The position numbers were made by a program, and so were the translations under genes. From Sporomusa termitida (GTDB lineage Bacteria > Bacillota > Negativicutes > Sporomusales > Sporomusaceae), in the NCBI RefSeq assembly GCF_007641255.1, contig NZ_CP036259.1, positions 4,404,501 through 4,468,500 on the forward strand: a stretch of DNA of 64,000 nucleotides. The letters run 5' to 3'. The notes under the pieces are model-generated. The model ran no database searches and was not told where the DNA came from. It saw only the letters and a program-made list of their open reading frames with translations. How positions within the stretch are numbered: position 1 is the stretch's first letter; each line of letters opens with the position of its first letter. Of the stretch, positions 23,222 to 32,631 are shown piece by piece.

Positions 23222-23887
23222 TTAATAACTTCCGCTTACGGGTTTGTTGCCGCCCGCAATAGTAATACCGGCACTTGTTCCCAGCCGTGTTGCCCCGGCC
23301 GCAATCAGTTCCACAGCCTGCTCGCGGCTGCGGATCCCCCCGGAGGCTTTGATACCGATGCTGTCACCCACAATTTGTTTAAGCAGCTTAATGTCGGCAA
23401 CCGTCGCTCCGCCCGGCCCAAACCCTGTTGATGTTTTCACAAACCGGGCCCCGGCTTCAACAACCGCGTTACCGGCCCGGCGCTTTTCATCATCAGTTAA
23501 TAGCCCGGTCTCAATAATCACTTTTACGGCAGCACCGTCAGCGGCTTCGACTACCTGCCTGATATCGTCGGTCACAACGTCCCAGAGTCCGGCCTTTGCG
23601 GCACTAATGTGGATAACCATGTCCAGTTCATCAGCCTTCTGCAAAACTGCTTCCTTCACTTCCATTACTTTGACTGCCGTAAAGGTCGCCCCCAGCGGAA
23701 AGCCGACAACAACCGCAGTTTTCACCCTGGTACCAGCCAGGTGATGAGCAGCCAGCCCGGCGTAAACAGGATTTACGCACACCGCCGCAAACTTATGCAG
23801 TACGGCCTCTTTACACAAGCAGATAATATCCTCAATTGTACTCTCAGGCTTAAGGAGAGTATGATCAATATAGCTTGCTAAATTCAT
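23222..23887 (-). CDS. deoC: deoxyribose-phosphate aldolase
   Basis: Cleaves 2-deoxyribose-5-phosphate to glyceraldehyde-3-phosphate and acetaldehyde in deoxynucleoside catabolism. The Schiff-base lysine is K151 (FVKTSTGFGPGG), with the helper lysine K180 (IGIKASGGIR) and the Asp of DELDMVIHIS. 221 aa, full length. It stands alone, downstream of a Fur-family gene (22 nt gap), and has a clear terminator; the usual deo neighbours are absent. Confidence 0.96.
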   Translation of the reverse strand: MNLASYIDHTLLKPESTIEDIICLCKEAVLHKFAAVCVNPVYAGLAAHHLAGTRVKTAVVVGFPLGATFTAVKVMEVKEAVLQKADELDMVIHISAAKAGLWDVVTDDIRQVVEAADGAAVKVIIETGLLTDDEKRRAGNAVVEAGARFVKTSTGFGPGGATVADIKLLKQIVGDSIGIKASGGIRSREQAVELIAAGATRLGTSAGITIAGGNKPVSGSY

Positions 23888-23909
23888 GCTGCTTACGTCC
23901 CTTCACCTT

Positions 23910-24341
23910 TTAACTGGCTGCTGAAGCCTTCCCCTGACAAGCAGGGCACACACCATAAAAATAAAATTGCTGGCCCTGTAGCATATATTGAGTCTGTGCT
24001 GATACCTGACCGACAAAATCGGAAGAATCAATACCGTGCAAATCATCAACCCGCCCACAAGTCAGGCAGCGGACATGAGGATGATTAGTGGTATCGGCAT
24101 CGTAACGGAAACTGTCTTCCCCGACATTAAGTACCTGGACCAAATTAAGTTCCTTTAGAATCTCAATTGTCTTATATACGGTTGCCAGGCTCATCGTCGG
24201 ATACAGGGGCTGAAGATCATTATAAATCATTTCAGCACTGGGATGGGATCTGGTAGCCGCCAAGGCACTATAAATAGCTAATCGCTGGGGCGTAACTTTG
24301 AACCCCTTATCTCGTAGCAATGAGGTAACGCAAATGTCCAC
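23910..24341 (-). CDS. Fur family metalloregulator (PerR/Fur type)
   Basis: A 143-aa winged-helix repressor. DNA-binding helix around SLATVYKTIEIL; dimer/metal region NHPHVRCLTCGRVDDL; structural zinc site from the two CxxC pairs (CLTC and CPAC). PerR and Fur cannot be separated safely from sequence; the LRDKGFKVTPQRLAIY start is PerR-like. Starts at GTG 24341 with only a weak site. Adjacent to deoC. It is a candidate for the protein binding the palindrome at 11530-11570. Confidence 0.9.
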   Translation of the reverse strand: MDICVTSLLRDKGFKVTPQRLAIYSALAATRSHPSAEMIYNDLQPLYPTMSLATVYKTIEILKELNLVQVLNVGEDSFRYDADTTNHPHVRCLTCGRVDDLHGIDSSDFVGQVSAQTQYMLQGQQFYFYGVCPACQGKASAAS

Positions 24342-24580
24342 TAATCTTCGCCTGCCCTTATAAAAATTACCAGTGGAAAATAGTTATCGGATAGTTCTTG
24401 TTTAATTTTACTCTCGTCATTGAGTACTGTCAAGGGAATTTTATACAATAAAATTTGAAAAATTTGGCTGCTGCTGGTCTTTCAGAGCGCCGGCAGAAGC
24501 CGCCCGTGCCCTTTAGGGTATAGATTTTTCTTTCCCTCCCTTAGACCAGGGGCACTGTATTTTATAAGGTCTGACAGCAA
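24342..24580. other. intergenic region upstream of fur-like gene
   Basis: AT-rich, with an imperfect palindrome AATTTTAT/ATAAAATT near 24440. I see no firmly supported promoter or operator. Confidence 0.3.
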
Positions 24581-24617
24581 AAAAAAAACAAGTCCTGCTT
24601 CAGTCGCAGGACTTGTT
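24581..24617 (-). terminator. strong terminator after coat gene
   Basis: AACAAGTCCTGC pairs with GCAGGACTTGTT (loop 7 nt); on the minus strand a run of ten Ts follows. Confidence 0.95.
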
Positions 24618-24630
24618 ACCGGACTTATTG

Positions 24631-24948
24631 CTATTGGGCCTGACCGCTAAATTTGGACTTAACCTGAGCGATATCCTGGGGATTGGCATTTTGAACATTA
24701 TAGTAGCCTTTTTGCTGCATAAGGTCAAAAATTTGTTTTTCCTGATTATGAACATCGCCTAAAATAGTCATATAGTCGCGACGGAGAGTTTCGTTGGCAG
24801 CCTCAAGGGCAAAAGAATTGACAGCGGCTGCGGTATATTTGCTTTCATTGAGGGCAAGCTGCAGGTACTCACGCTCGGAAATGCTGACGCCCTGGCCGCT
24901 CATCCCGCTCTGGGTGCTTTGCCCGGATTGTTGACCCATTTGTGCCAT
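24631..24948 (-). CDS. CotF-family spore coat protein
   Basis: A 105-aa protein with a Gln/Gly/Ser-rich N-terminus (about 22 residues). A four-helix ferritin-like CotF domain follows (ISEREYLQLALNESKYTAAA, NETLRRDYMTILGDVHNQE) with a terminal YYNVQNANPQ. Found in the coat of endospores. It forms a two-gene unit with the related short gene just upstream, pointing to a spore former. Start ATG at 24948 with GAGGTG upstream. Confidence 0.85.
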   Translation of the reverse strand: MAQMGQQSGQSTQSGMSGQGVSISEREYLQLALNESKYTAAAVNSFALEAANETLRRDYMTILGDVHNQEKQIFDLMQQKGYYNVQNANPQDIAQVKSKFSGQAQ

Positions 24949-24967
24949 TGTGATTTTTCACCTCAAA

Positions 24968-25165
24968 TTATTGTAAATTTTGTCCGGCATTTAAGTGCTT
25001 GCTGATCGTTTGGAAATGCTGCTGACTTTTTTGGGCAAGCTGCTGAAACAGTTGCTTAGTCTGGGCATCCTGTACATTGCTGGCAAAGAAATTCATCGTC
25101 TTGGCGCAGTTTTGCTCCAGGCCCAGGAAGTCTTCCAGGTGCATCAGCTCTTTTGATGATAACAC
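24968..25165 (-). CDS. small spore-coat-associated protein, 65 aa
   Basis: A short helical protein (KELMHLEDFLGLEQNCAKTM, LFQQLAQKSQQHFQTI) that resembles the first part of CotF/ferritin-like coat proteins. It is 19 nt upstream of the CotF gene in the same transcript. I chose the GTG at 25165, with AAAGGAGG 8 nt before it, instead of the longer frame to 25219. Probably forms part of the same coat structure; this is inference. Confidence 0.8.
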   Translation of the reverse strand: MLSSKELMHLEDFLGLEQNCAKTMNFFASNVQDAQTKQLFQQLAQKSQQHFQTISKHLNAGQNLQ

Positions 25166-25257
25166 AGGTAATCCCTCCTTTCCGTTACTCGTCAATAGCA
25201 TGCGTAAGTCTGGCGCCAATTATTCTCTTTGCGGCCATAATTTGTCTGACCGGCTAA

Positions 25258-27639
25258 CTACCGATGGCACTCAACCCGGTTTCGACCTGTTTGTTTCGCC
25301 CGGTACAGGGCCTGATCAGCGGCATCAATCAGACTGGTCCTGGGATTCTCCCAGTCAGTATGACTTTCGAAAGTGGCTACGCCGAGGCTGATGGTAATGG
25401 TAATCCTGTCGGCATCCACTGCAAATTTAGTTTCTTCAATATATTGCCGGAAGTTTTCCGCCAAAACGGCGGCTTCAGCGAGACAAGTCTCTGGTAAAAC
25501 AACCGCAAACTCTTCGCCACCATAACGGGCACTCATATCAGTCAGACGGAAACTCTCCTTAATCATTGCCCCCATCTTTTGCAGAATCACGTCACCCGCC
25601 AAATGGCCCCAGGTATCATTAACCTTTTTAAAAAAGTCAATATCCAGCATAATAAGACTCAGTGGGCGATGATAGGTGAGCGTCCGGCTGATTTCACGCT
25701 CAAGATATATTTCCAGCTGACGCCGGTTACCCAAACGGGTCAGCGGGTCAGTCAGGGCCAGCGCCTGAAAATGTTCGTAGAGGTAAGCACGCTCAAGACC
25801 AATTGCGGTCTGGCTGGCAATGGTACTCAGGGCCAGTTCTTTACCTGGCGGAATTTCCTGTTTCGTATTATTCCAGCCAAGTACAATCAACCCTTGTAGC
25901 TTTCCGCTCGCCAACAGCGGTAAAATATTAAGGCGCCTTACCATAAACACCGACATAGTAATCAAACCATACTTATGCTCGCCGGCTGCCGCCTCATCAA
26001 TGGCGCTGAGCCCGCTCCAGGGCCAGGACGTTTTGCTGTCCGAGAAGACCCTTTGCATATGATCAATCTCTTTTTGTTCAAAACCAATGTCAAAAACGGG
26101 CTCGGTATGAATGCCATCATCCCGGTGATGCATGATAAAAGCAACCGCACCATTGGCAGAAAACAGATTATATAGTTTTTCCGCTACTTTAGTCAGAATA
26201 CCGGCTGGCGACTGCAGGCTGGCCAAATCCTTAACAATATCATACATCAGACTAAGCTCGGCAAAGTTTTCTACCGTTGTTTCATAAGCACGCGCGTTTT
26301 TAATTGCTTCCCCGGCATGATGGGAAAACACACTGAGGAACTGAGCATCATGCTGGGTAAAATCCCGTTCTTTACGGGAAAATATTTCAAGAACACCAAT
26401 GACATCCCCGTTGTGCCTGATGGGCGCACCAACCATCGATTTTAGGCCGGCTTGCCGAACGGCCTCAATAATACGTTCAGGCAGGCTATCAATGTTATCG
26501 ATAACGATCGGTTTCTTTTCGGTAAATACCTTGCCCATCAGACTTTTATCGGTCTGAATTTTCTCAGATGGTTTAAAACTGCTGACATAGGCCACAATTC
26601 TCAGCGTATCGTTTTCAGCCAGGGCCAGATAAACATGATCACATTGAAACACCGTGCCGGTAGCTGTAACAACCTGTTGCAGCATAGCTTCCAAATCGTT
26701 TTTAGTTGCCAGGGTTGCGCCGAGCTGGATAAAGGCCTGCTGCAATATCCGCTCACTGTCCTTGGTCTCTTTATAGAGGCACATGTTTTCCGATGCCATA
26801 TTTCGCAGCGCACGATTTAAGCGGGAAATGCGCATGTACGGGCGCAAAATTGAGGTTTGCATAAGTGATTGCAGAATACAATAATAGGCCAATACCTTAT
26901 ATATATGGCCCACAAGACTAAAACTATCCTGCGCATTTACATGCAGTGTACAGGCGATACCGCCCACAAAGCTGAAGACCAGACTGACCCGCAGCAAAAA
27001 AACCCACTGCTGGGACGGATTGCGGTAGCCGTACAAATAAATTGCCAGGAGGTTCAGCAGCATAGCGACATACTCAAAAACGATCTTTTCGATTGTCTGC
27101 CCCTGTTCAGGCATGAACATTGGCATCAGGGCACTTTCAAACAGCAGTACCACCAGGATAAGAGTAAAGCTGCATGCTGCAGTGACTGACAAAAGATAGA
27201 TACGATGGAATATTGGATTTCTGCTATGCCGGGGGATATACACGGCTGCTAGCAACCCAATACTGCCCAGCAGCCGGCCGATGATCCAATACAGTGACGC
27301 TTTGTTCTCACTGTTGCTAGTTATAAAATCTGGCATTCCTGTATATGACAGCAGATGGGAGAAATCAAAAAAACCAACAGCTAAAAATACCATGGCAATA
27401 ACCAAGTCGCGGCTGTTTCTGGTTTGAGGCCAGCTAAACCACACTACACAAAACACACTTAAGGCAATTACCAGACAGCTGACCTCCGCAACTGTATGCA
27501 TAAAAAGGTAAATATCATCAGGGAACACTACATAAAAAAGACGCGGCATCCAGGATATTAAGCCTAATATTCCAAACAACACTGACGTAAGTGCCGCTAA
27601 AAAAACATTGGCTTTCAGCGAAGTTACTAAAAGCGACAT
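25258..27639 (-). CDS. membrane sensor diguanylate cyclase (MASE3-like, GAF x2, GGDEF)
   Basis: Makes c-di-GMP at the membrane. Residues 1-280 hold about eight membrane helices resembling MASE3 (PRLFYVVFPDDIYLFMHTVAE). There are GAF-type domains at about 310-450 and 465-615, and a GGDEF domain from about 625 with the active motif GGEEF at 707-711. An RLTD inhibitory site sits five residues before it, so product inhibition is likely. 793 aa. Start ATG at 27639 after GGGGGGATAAAGG. Divergent from an HD-GYP gene at 27829, giving a make/break pair around one promoter region. Confidence 0.94.
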   Translation of the reverse strand: MSLLVTSLKANVFLAALTSVLFGILGLISWMPRLFYVVFPDDIYLFMHTVAEVSCLVIALSVFCVVWFSWPQTRNSRDLVIAMVFLAVGFFDFSHLLSYTGMPDFITSNSENKASLYWIIGRLLGSIGLLAAVYIPRHSRNPIFHRIYLLSVTAACSFTLILVVLLFESALMPMFMPEQGQTIEKIVFEYVAMLLNLLAIYLYGYRNPSQQWVFLLRVSLVFSFVGGIACTLHVNAQDSFSLVGHIYKVLAYYCILQSLMQTSILRPYMRISRLNRALRNMASENMCLYKETKDSERILQQAFIQLGATLATKNDLEAMLQQVVTATGTVFQCDHVYLALAENDTLRIVAYVSSFKPSEKIQTDKSLMGKVFTEKKPIVIDNIDSLPERIIEAVRQAGLKSMVGAPIRHNGDVIGVLEIFSRKERDFTQHDAQFLSVFSHHAGEAIKNARAYETTVENFAELSLMYDIVKDLASLQSPAGILTKVAEKLYNLFSANGAVAFIMHHRDDGIHTEPVFDIGFEQKEIDHMQRVFSDSKTSWPWSGLSAIDEAAAGEHKYGLITMSVFMVRRLNILPLLASGKLQGLIVLGWNNTKQEIPPGKELALSTIASQTAIGLERAYLYEHFQALALTDPLTRLGNRRQLEIYLEREISRTLTYHRPLSLIMLDIDFFKKVNDTWGHLAGDVILQKMGAMIKESFRLTDMSARYGGEEFAVVLPETCLAEAAVLAENFRQYIEETKFAVDADRITITISLGVATFESHTDWENPRTSLIDAADQALYRAKQTGRNRVECHR

Positions 27640-27828
27640 CCTTTATCCCCCCTTTGGCCTGGGTCACTTTTTCATCTACTCTCCTACTAACATAATATGC
27701 ATAACAAAGCCTGTTGTGCTTTATGTATAGAGATCAGACCAAAGTCCCGGATAACCAGGACTTTAGAATATTTCCTTTCTCAGGTATTTTATGTATAATA
27801 ATGGTAACATGATAAGGAGGACTGCCTT

Positions 27829-28875
27829 ATGCTTATCAGCGAGGTAAAAGCTGGCATGGTGCTGGCACAGGATATTGTTGATGACAGGGGCAATCTGCTT
27901 TTAGAACAAGGCATGGCCCTTACCGACTACTATCTTAAACGGCTTCAACAGCTGGGAGTTAACAATATCCCGGTCTATGACCCCTATGCCGCCGAATTAA
28001 AGAAAACAATGCTTGTTGCTCCTGAAACCAGAGAACAGCTCAATGTCTGCTTCCGCGCTTTATTTAATAAAAAAAACCAGGAGATCATAAACCCCGGTCT
28101 TAATACAGTGTACATAAAACAAATTCAACTGGCTGCCGGCCAAATGATTGATGAGACCGAAAAAAATCTTGCCTATATTGTTAATGTCCAGGTACGTCAG
28201 CCAACCGCTGATGAAATCGGCCACGCTGTCAATGTCTGTTTACTGGCGGTGGCGGCAGGGCTGTATATTAAGCTGCCCCGGCCGGTACTGCTGGATTTGG
28301 CGCTGGGAGCGCTGTTTCACGATTTGGGCAAAGCAGTTGTCCCCAACATTAATAACCCGGCCTTTGACCAGGAACGCCTGCACCCTATTTACGGGCAGCA
28401 GCTGCTGCTGAAAAACAAGATTGGCTCCATTCCTGCCCGGATCGCCGCTGAGCACCATGAGCGGTATGATGGCCAGGGATATCCTGCCGGCCTGGCCGGC
28501 AAAGAGATTCATCCGCTTTCACGGCTGGTGGCCATTGCCAATTACTTTGATAATGCCATCAATGCCGCCGGTATATCAGGTGCGCCGCGTCACACCATTA
28601 CTGAAGAAATGCTGAAAAATGGTAATTCTCAGTTCGACCTGTACCTGTTACGCGCTTTTTTCCATACGACGCCCCTCTACCAGGTAGGCAGCCTGGTCCG
28701 GCTCACGACCAACCAACTGGCGTATGTGGTAAAAAATAAAGTGCGTTTTGCAGCTACCCCCACTGTTGAGCTTGCTGAACAGAATGTCCGGCCCGGAATC
28801 CTAACCGCTACCGGCAAACTGATAGATCTGGCTTTGCGGCCAAATATTGCGATTGCCGGGGTAATTGCAGAATAA
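27829..28875 (+). CDS. HD-GYP domain phosphodiesterase-like protein
   Basis: Likely degrades c-di-GMP. An N-terminal roughly 60-residue domain (ISEVKAGMVLAQDIVDDRG) is followed by an HD-GYP domain with H164-D165 (LFHDLGK), HPIYGQQLLL, HH209-210 and GYP217-219 (RYDGQGYPAGL). The catalytic residues look intact. 348 aa, soluble. AAGGAGG precedes the ATG, and TATAAT at 27795-27800 may be its -10 box. It is divergent from the membrane diguanylate cyclase. Confidence 0.92.
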   Translation: MLISEVKAGMVLAQDIVDDRGNLLLEQGMALTDYYLKRLQQLGVNNIPVYDPYAAELKKTMLVAPETREQLNVCFRALFNKKNQEIINPGLNTVYIKQIQLAAGQMIDETEKNLAYIVNVQVRQPTADEIGHAVNVCLLAVAAGLYIKLPRPVLLDLALGALFHDLGKAVVPNINNPAFDQERLHPIYGQQLLLKNKIGSIPARIAAEHHERYDGQGYPAGLAGKEIHPLSRLVAIANYFDNAINAAGISGAPRHTITEEMLKNGNSQFDLYLLRAFFHTTPLYQVGSLVRLTTNQLAYVVKNKVRFAATPTVELAEQNVRPGILTATGKLIDLALRPNIAIAGVIAE

Positions 28876-28880
28876 TGATA

Positions 28881-28912
28881 AAACGTCACGCGAATTATGC
28901 GTGACGTTTTTA
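28881..28912. terminator. bidirectional terminator
   Basis: AAACGTCACGC pairs with GCGTGACGTTT (loop 7 nt), T-tract on the plus strand and A-tract before it; lies between the convergent HD-GYP and MATE genes. Confidence 0.9.
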
Positions 28913-28915
28913 AGT

Positions 28916-30241
28916 TCACAGCCACTTGCCGGAGGCAAATCGCCGCCACAGAATAACGCTCCTGATTAAAAAATCGCCGGCGGTAATATACCAGGCTGCA
29001 ATAACATCATAGTTCCACACAACAATAAACAGATATACCAGTGGCAGACGGAACAGCCAGACGCCGGTTGTTGTTACATACATCGGCCAGCGGGTGTCCC
29101 CGGCGCCGCGGAGAGCCCCGCCCAGTACAAAGCAAAGGGCCAGGGTCGGCTGCTCCAATACGGCGATCATAACACATAAAGAACCCCAATAGACCACCTG
29201 CGGATCGTTAGTAAAAAAAGCTGTCAGCGGTTTGGCCAAAAGAAAAATAACGCCCCCCATAACCGCCATACTCCAAAAAGCAAGCTTAGTGGTCAGCCAG
29301 GCATATTGGATCGCCCGGTGCGGCATTCCTCGCCCTAAATGCTGACCAACAAGGGTCATGGCCGCCACGGAAAACCCAAAACCGGGCATAAAGGACATGG
29401 ACTCAATCTGCAGGGCGATTTGATGACCGGCAAACTGTATAGCCCCCACCCCGACCAGCATAAAAACAAACACCAGCCGCCCGCCCTGCATGGCCAGCTG
29501 TTCCAAAGCGGCTGGCACACTGATATTGATAATGCTTTTTAGCGTTTCTTTTTTTAACGGTAGTATATGCCGCCAGGATAGGCGAACCTGGGGAAGCTTG
29601 CCAAGCACAATTAATGCCGCCATACCGCCGGCCAGCTGGGCCAGCCCCAGCCCCCAGGCGGCACCATAAGCGCCAAGCAACGGCACTCCCTGACCGAATA
29701 CCAGGAGATAGGAGATAAACACGGCCAGGACATTATTAAAAATAGTAATATAAAAAGCCGTTTTGGTCTTACCCATCCCGCGCAAAGCGGCATTGGCAAC
29801 AAACATAATTAAATAAAATGGCGTAAACATAAACGTGATCTTCATTAAACCGGCCGCTAATCCGGCCACCGCCGGTTCTGCCGCCGTCAAAGACAAAACC
29901 TGTTCCGCCGCCAGCTGCCCAAATGCCGCCAACAAGACCCCAAATACGGCCCCCAGCAGGATTGCCTGACCGGTTATATAGCGAACTTCCTGCCAGTTGC
30001 CCGCACCGCTTGCCCTCGCAATCAGGGCCGCTGCCCCTGTACCGGCAGCGGCAAAAACCATGGCTGCCGAAAACTGCAGCATAGTTGCCAGACCAACGGC
30101 AGCCAGCGGCACAGCACCAAGCTGGCCAACCATGGCGGTAACCAATACATTTACCGCCATAATTCCAACCCCTTCGGAGATGACTGGCCAGGCAAGCATA
30201 ATGATCTGCCTGCGCATATAGTGTTTAATCGATATAATCAC
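28916..30241 (-). CDS. MATE family efflux transporter
   Basis: A 441-aa membrane protein with about 12 helices in two MatE repeats (LAWPVISEGVGIMAVNVLVT; LNRAL-like loops; SIINISVPAALEQLAMQGG). Cation-coupled export of drugs or metabolites; substrate unknown. Start GTG at 30241 with GGGGA upstream; an ATG at codon 9 is possible. Monocistronic, convergent with the HD-GYP gene. Confidence 0.93.
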   Translation of the reverse strand: MIISIKHYMRRQIIMLAWPVISEGVGIMAVNVLVTAMVGQLGAVPLAAVGLATMLQFSAAMVFAAAGTGAAALIARASGAGNWQEVRYITGQAILLGAVFGVLLAAFGQLAAEQVLSLTAAEPAVAGLAAGLMKITFMFTPFYLIMFVANAALRGMGKTKTAFYITIFNNVLAVFISYLLVFGQGVPLLGAYGAAWGLGLAQLAGGMAALIVLGKLPQVRLSWRHILPLKKETLKSIINISVPAALEQLAMQGGRLVFVFMLVGVGAIQFAGHQIALQIESMSFMPGFGFSVAAMTLVGQHLGRGMPHRAIQYAWLTTKLAFWSMAVMGGVIFLLAKPLTAFFTNDPQVVYWGSLCVMIAVLEQPTLALCFVLGGALRGAGDTRWPMYVTTTGVWLFRLPLVYLFIVVWNYDVIAAWYITAGDFLIRSVILWRRFASGKWL

Positions 30242-30375
30242 AGGTATGAGTCCCCTTTACAGCTCCAATTCCACTACTTTCTCCACCCCTGAATAATAAC
30301 CCTTTTCTCTAATATAATGCCTATCTATTGTTCTAATTGTGCAAACTGATTATAATAATAAAGTTAGGATAACTT

Positions 30376-32571
30376 ATGAATAAAGATGGTGAACATATGC
30401 TTATTAGTGAAATACCTGCCCTGATTGCCCGCGAACTGGGCGTTAAACCCCACCAGATAACAGCAGCCACCGCCTTATTGGACGACGGCAATACAGTCCC
30501 GTTTATTGCCCGGTACCGCAAAGAAGCCACCGGTGAGCTGGATGAAGAACAGATTCGCACAGTCGAAGAGCGTACTCTATATCTTAGGAATCTGCATAAG
30601 CGCCAGGAAGAAATTCTTGCCAGTATTGAAACTCAGGGTAAATTGACCGTTGAGCTGACTGCTGCCATTCAGTCGGCAAGCAAACTGCAGGAGTTAGAAG
30701 ATCTTTATCTCCCTTACCGCCCCAAAAAACGGACCCGAGCGCAAATCGCCCGGGAAAAAGGGCTGGAACCATTGGCAGGCATCATGCTGGCTCAGCAGTT
30801 GGCCGACGGTGATCCCCTGGCTATTGCCAGAGATTACATTAATGCCGAACAGGATATAACCACGCCCGAGCTGGCACTGGCCGGCGCCCAGGATATTATT
30901 GCCGAAACAGTCAGCGAACAGGCCGGTATCCGGGCGCTGCTCCGCAAAGAGCTGTGGCAAAAAGCCGAAATTACCAGCCATCTTGCCACGCCGGAAACCG
31001 ATGCCAGGGAATTTCTTATGTACAAAGAATACCGGGAACCGGTTAAACGCATGCCGGCCCACCGGATTCTGGCCATCAACCGGGGGGAAAGCAAAGGTAC
31101 GCTCAAGGTTGACTTACTGGCCGACCATGAAACGAATACCAGGCTGATTACTCAGAAAACCCTTACCGGTCATTCAATATTTAATGAAGCTATTAGAGCA
31201 GCGATTGCCGATGGCTACAAACGCCTGCTGTTTCCGGCCCTTGACCGGGAAATTCGTGCCCTGCTGACAGAAAATGCCGAAAAGCAGGCCATCCGTGTAT
31301 TCGGCCTGAATCTTCGCCAATTGCTCCTGCAGACCCCTCTGGCCGGCCATACGGTTATGGGCCTTGATCCCGGCTACCGCACCGGCTGCAAAATGGCCGT
31401 TGTCAGCCCTACCGGCGCCGTATTGACCTATAATACCCTGTACCTGACCATGAGCGAACGTCAGCGGGAAGAAGCCGCTGCCAAAGTCCTTGATGCCATC
31501 AACACCCATGGGGTAACCCTGATTTCGATTGGCAACGGCACGGCCTCGTACGAAACGGAAGAATTTACCGCCACCCTCATCAACACTCATAACTTAAATG
31601 TTCATTATGTCATTGCCAACGAAGCCGGTGCTTCGGTCTATTCGGCTTCCAAACTGGCCCGCGAGGAGCTGCCTGAGCTTGATGTTACCATCAGGGGCGC
31701 CGTGTCCATTGCCCGCCGGATTCAAGACCCGCTGGCCGAACTTGTTAAAATTGACCCCAAGTCGATCGGGGTTGGTCAGTATCAGCATGACGTAAATCAA
31801 AAAGAACTGGGCGGCGCGTTAACCAATATCGTGGAATCCTGCGTCAATCATGTTGGCGTTGAACTCAATACCGCTTCGCCGGCGCTGTTAACCCATGTGG
31901 CCGGCATAACCGCCAGTATTGCCAAAAACATAGTGTCTTATCGCCTGGAGAAAGGCACTTTTACCAACCGCAAAGAACTTCTGAAGGTAGCCCGGCTGGG
32001 GCCTGCCGCCTTCACCCAGTGCGCCGGGTTCCTACGTATTGCCCAGGCGGCTAATCCCCTGGATAATACGCCTGTCCACCCCGAATCCTATGCATTGGCG
32101 GAGGCTGTTCTAGGCCACCTGGGTTTTACATTACAGGATTTATCCAACAAAAATAGGCTCACTGCCTTGCAGCAGACAGCCCCCGCCGCGGATGCCGCCA
32201 AACTGGCGCTGGCCCTAAACGCCGGCGAGCCGACAGTCCGCGACATTTTATCGGCGCTTGCCAAGCCTGGCCGCGACCCACGTGAAGATGTTCCTCCGCC
32301 TCAAACCCGTAAAAATATTGTTAAACTGTCGGACATTACCCCCGGTACTATGGTAAAGGGCACTGTGCATAATGTCACTGACTTTGGCGCCTTTGTTGAT
32401 ATTGGCATTAAAATTAACGGCCTTATTCACCGCTCCGAGCTTAGTCACCGGCCTTTCCGTCATCCTATTGACGTGATCTCTGTCGGTGACATCATTGATG
32501 TAATGGTGATCAGTATTGACGAAGAGCGCCAGCGGATTGGCCTGAGTTTAAAGCAAGTGCCAAAAGCGTAG
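30376..32571 (+). CDS. tex: Tex-like RNA-binding transcription accessory protein
   Basis: Nucleic-acid binding protein of the Tex/Spt6-like family. N-terminal helical part with VPFIARYRKEATGELDE, YqgF/RNase H-like domain (MGLDPGYRTGCKMAVV), helix-hairpin-helix region (ENIVSYR-like, LLKVARLGPAAFTQCAGFLR), and a C-terminal S1 domain at about 645-715 (GTMVKGTVHNVTDFGAFVDI). 731 aa. Two starts are close together, ATG 30376 (AGGA upstream) and ATG 30397 (GGTG upstream). Monocistronic, with a strong terminator. Confidence 0.96.
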   Translation: MNKDGEHMLISEIPALIARELGVKPHQITAATALLDDGNTVPFIARYRKEATGELDEEQIRTVEERTLYLRNLHKRQEEILASIETQGKLTVELTAAIQSASKLQELEDLYLPYRPKKRTRAQIAREKGLEPLAGIMLAQQLADGDPLAIARDYINAEQDITTPELALAGAQDIIAETVSEQAGIRALLRKELWQKAEITSHLATPETDAREFLMYKEYREPVKRMPAHRILAINRGESKGTLKVDLLADHETNTRLITQKTLTGHSIFNEAIRAAIADGYKRLLFPALDREIRALLTENAEKQAIRVFGLNLRQLLLQTPLAGHTVMGLDPGYRTGCKMAVVSPTGAVLTYNTLYLTMSERQREEAAAKVLDAINTHGVTLISIGNGTASYETEEFTATLINTHNLNVHYVIANEAGASVYSASKLAREELPELDVTIRGAVSIARRIQDPLAELVKIDPKSIGVGQYQHDVNQKELGGALTNIVESCVNHVGVELNTASPALLTHVAGITASIAKNIVSYRLEKGTFTNRKELLKVARLGPAAFTQCAGFLRIAQAANPLDNTPVHPESYALAEAVLGHLGFTLQDLSNKNRLTALQQTAPAADAAKLALALNAGEPTVRDILSALAKPGRDPREDVPPPQTRKNIVKLSDITPGTMVKGTVHNVTDFGAFVDIGIKINGLIHRSELSHRPFRHPIDVISVGDIIDVMVISIDEERQRIGLSLKQVPKA

Positions 32572-32573
32572 GA

Positions 32574-32613
32574 AAACCCTGTATCCAGGTTTGCCCTGGA
32601 TACAGGGTTTTTA
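32574..32613 (+). terminator. terminator of tex
   Basis: AAACCCTGTATCCAG pairs with CTGGATACAGGGTTT (15 bp) and a T-tract follows. Confidence 0.95.
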
Positions 32614-32631
32614 TTTGGCACAGCAGCGTGG

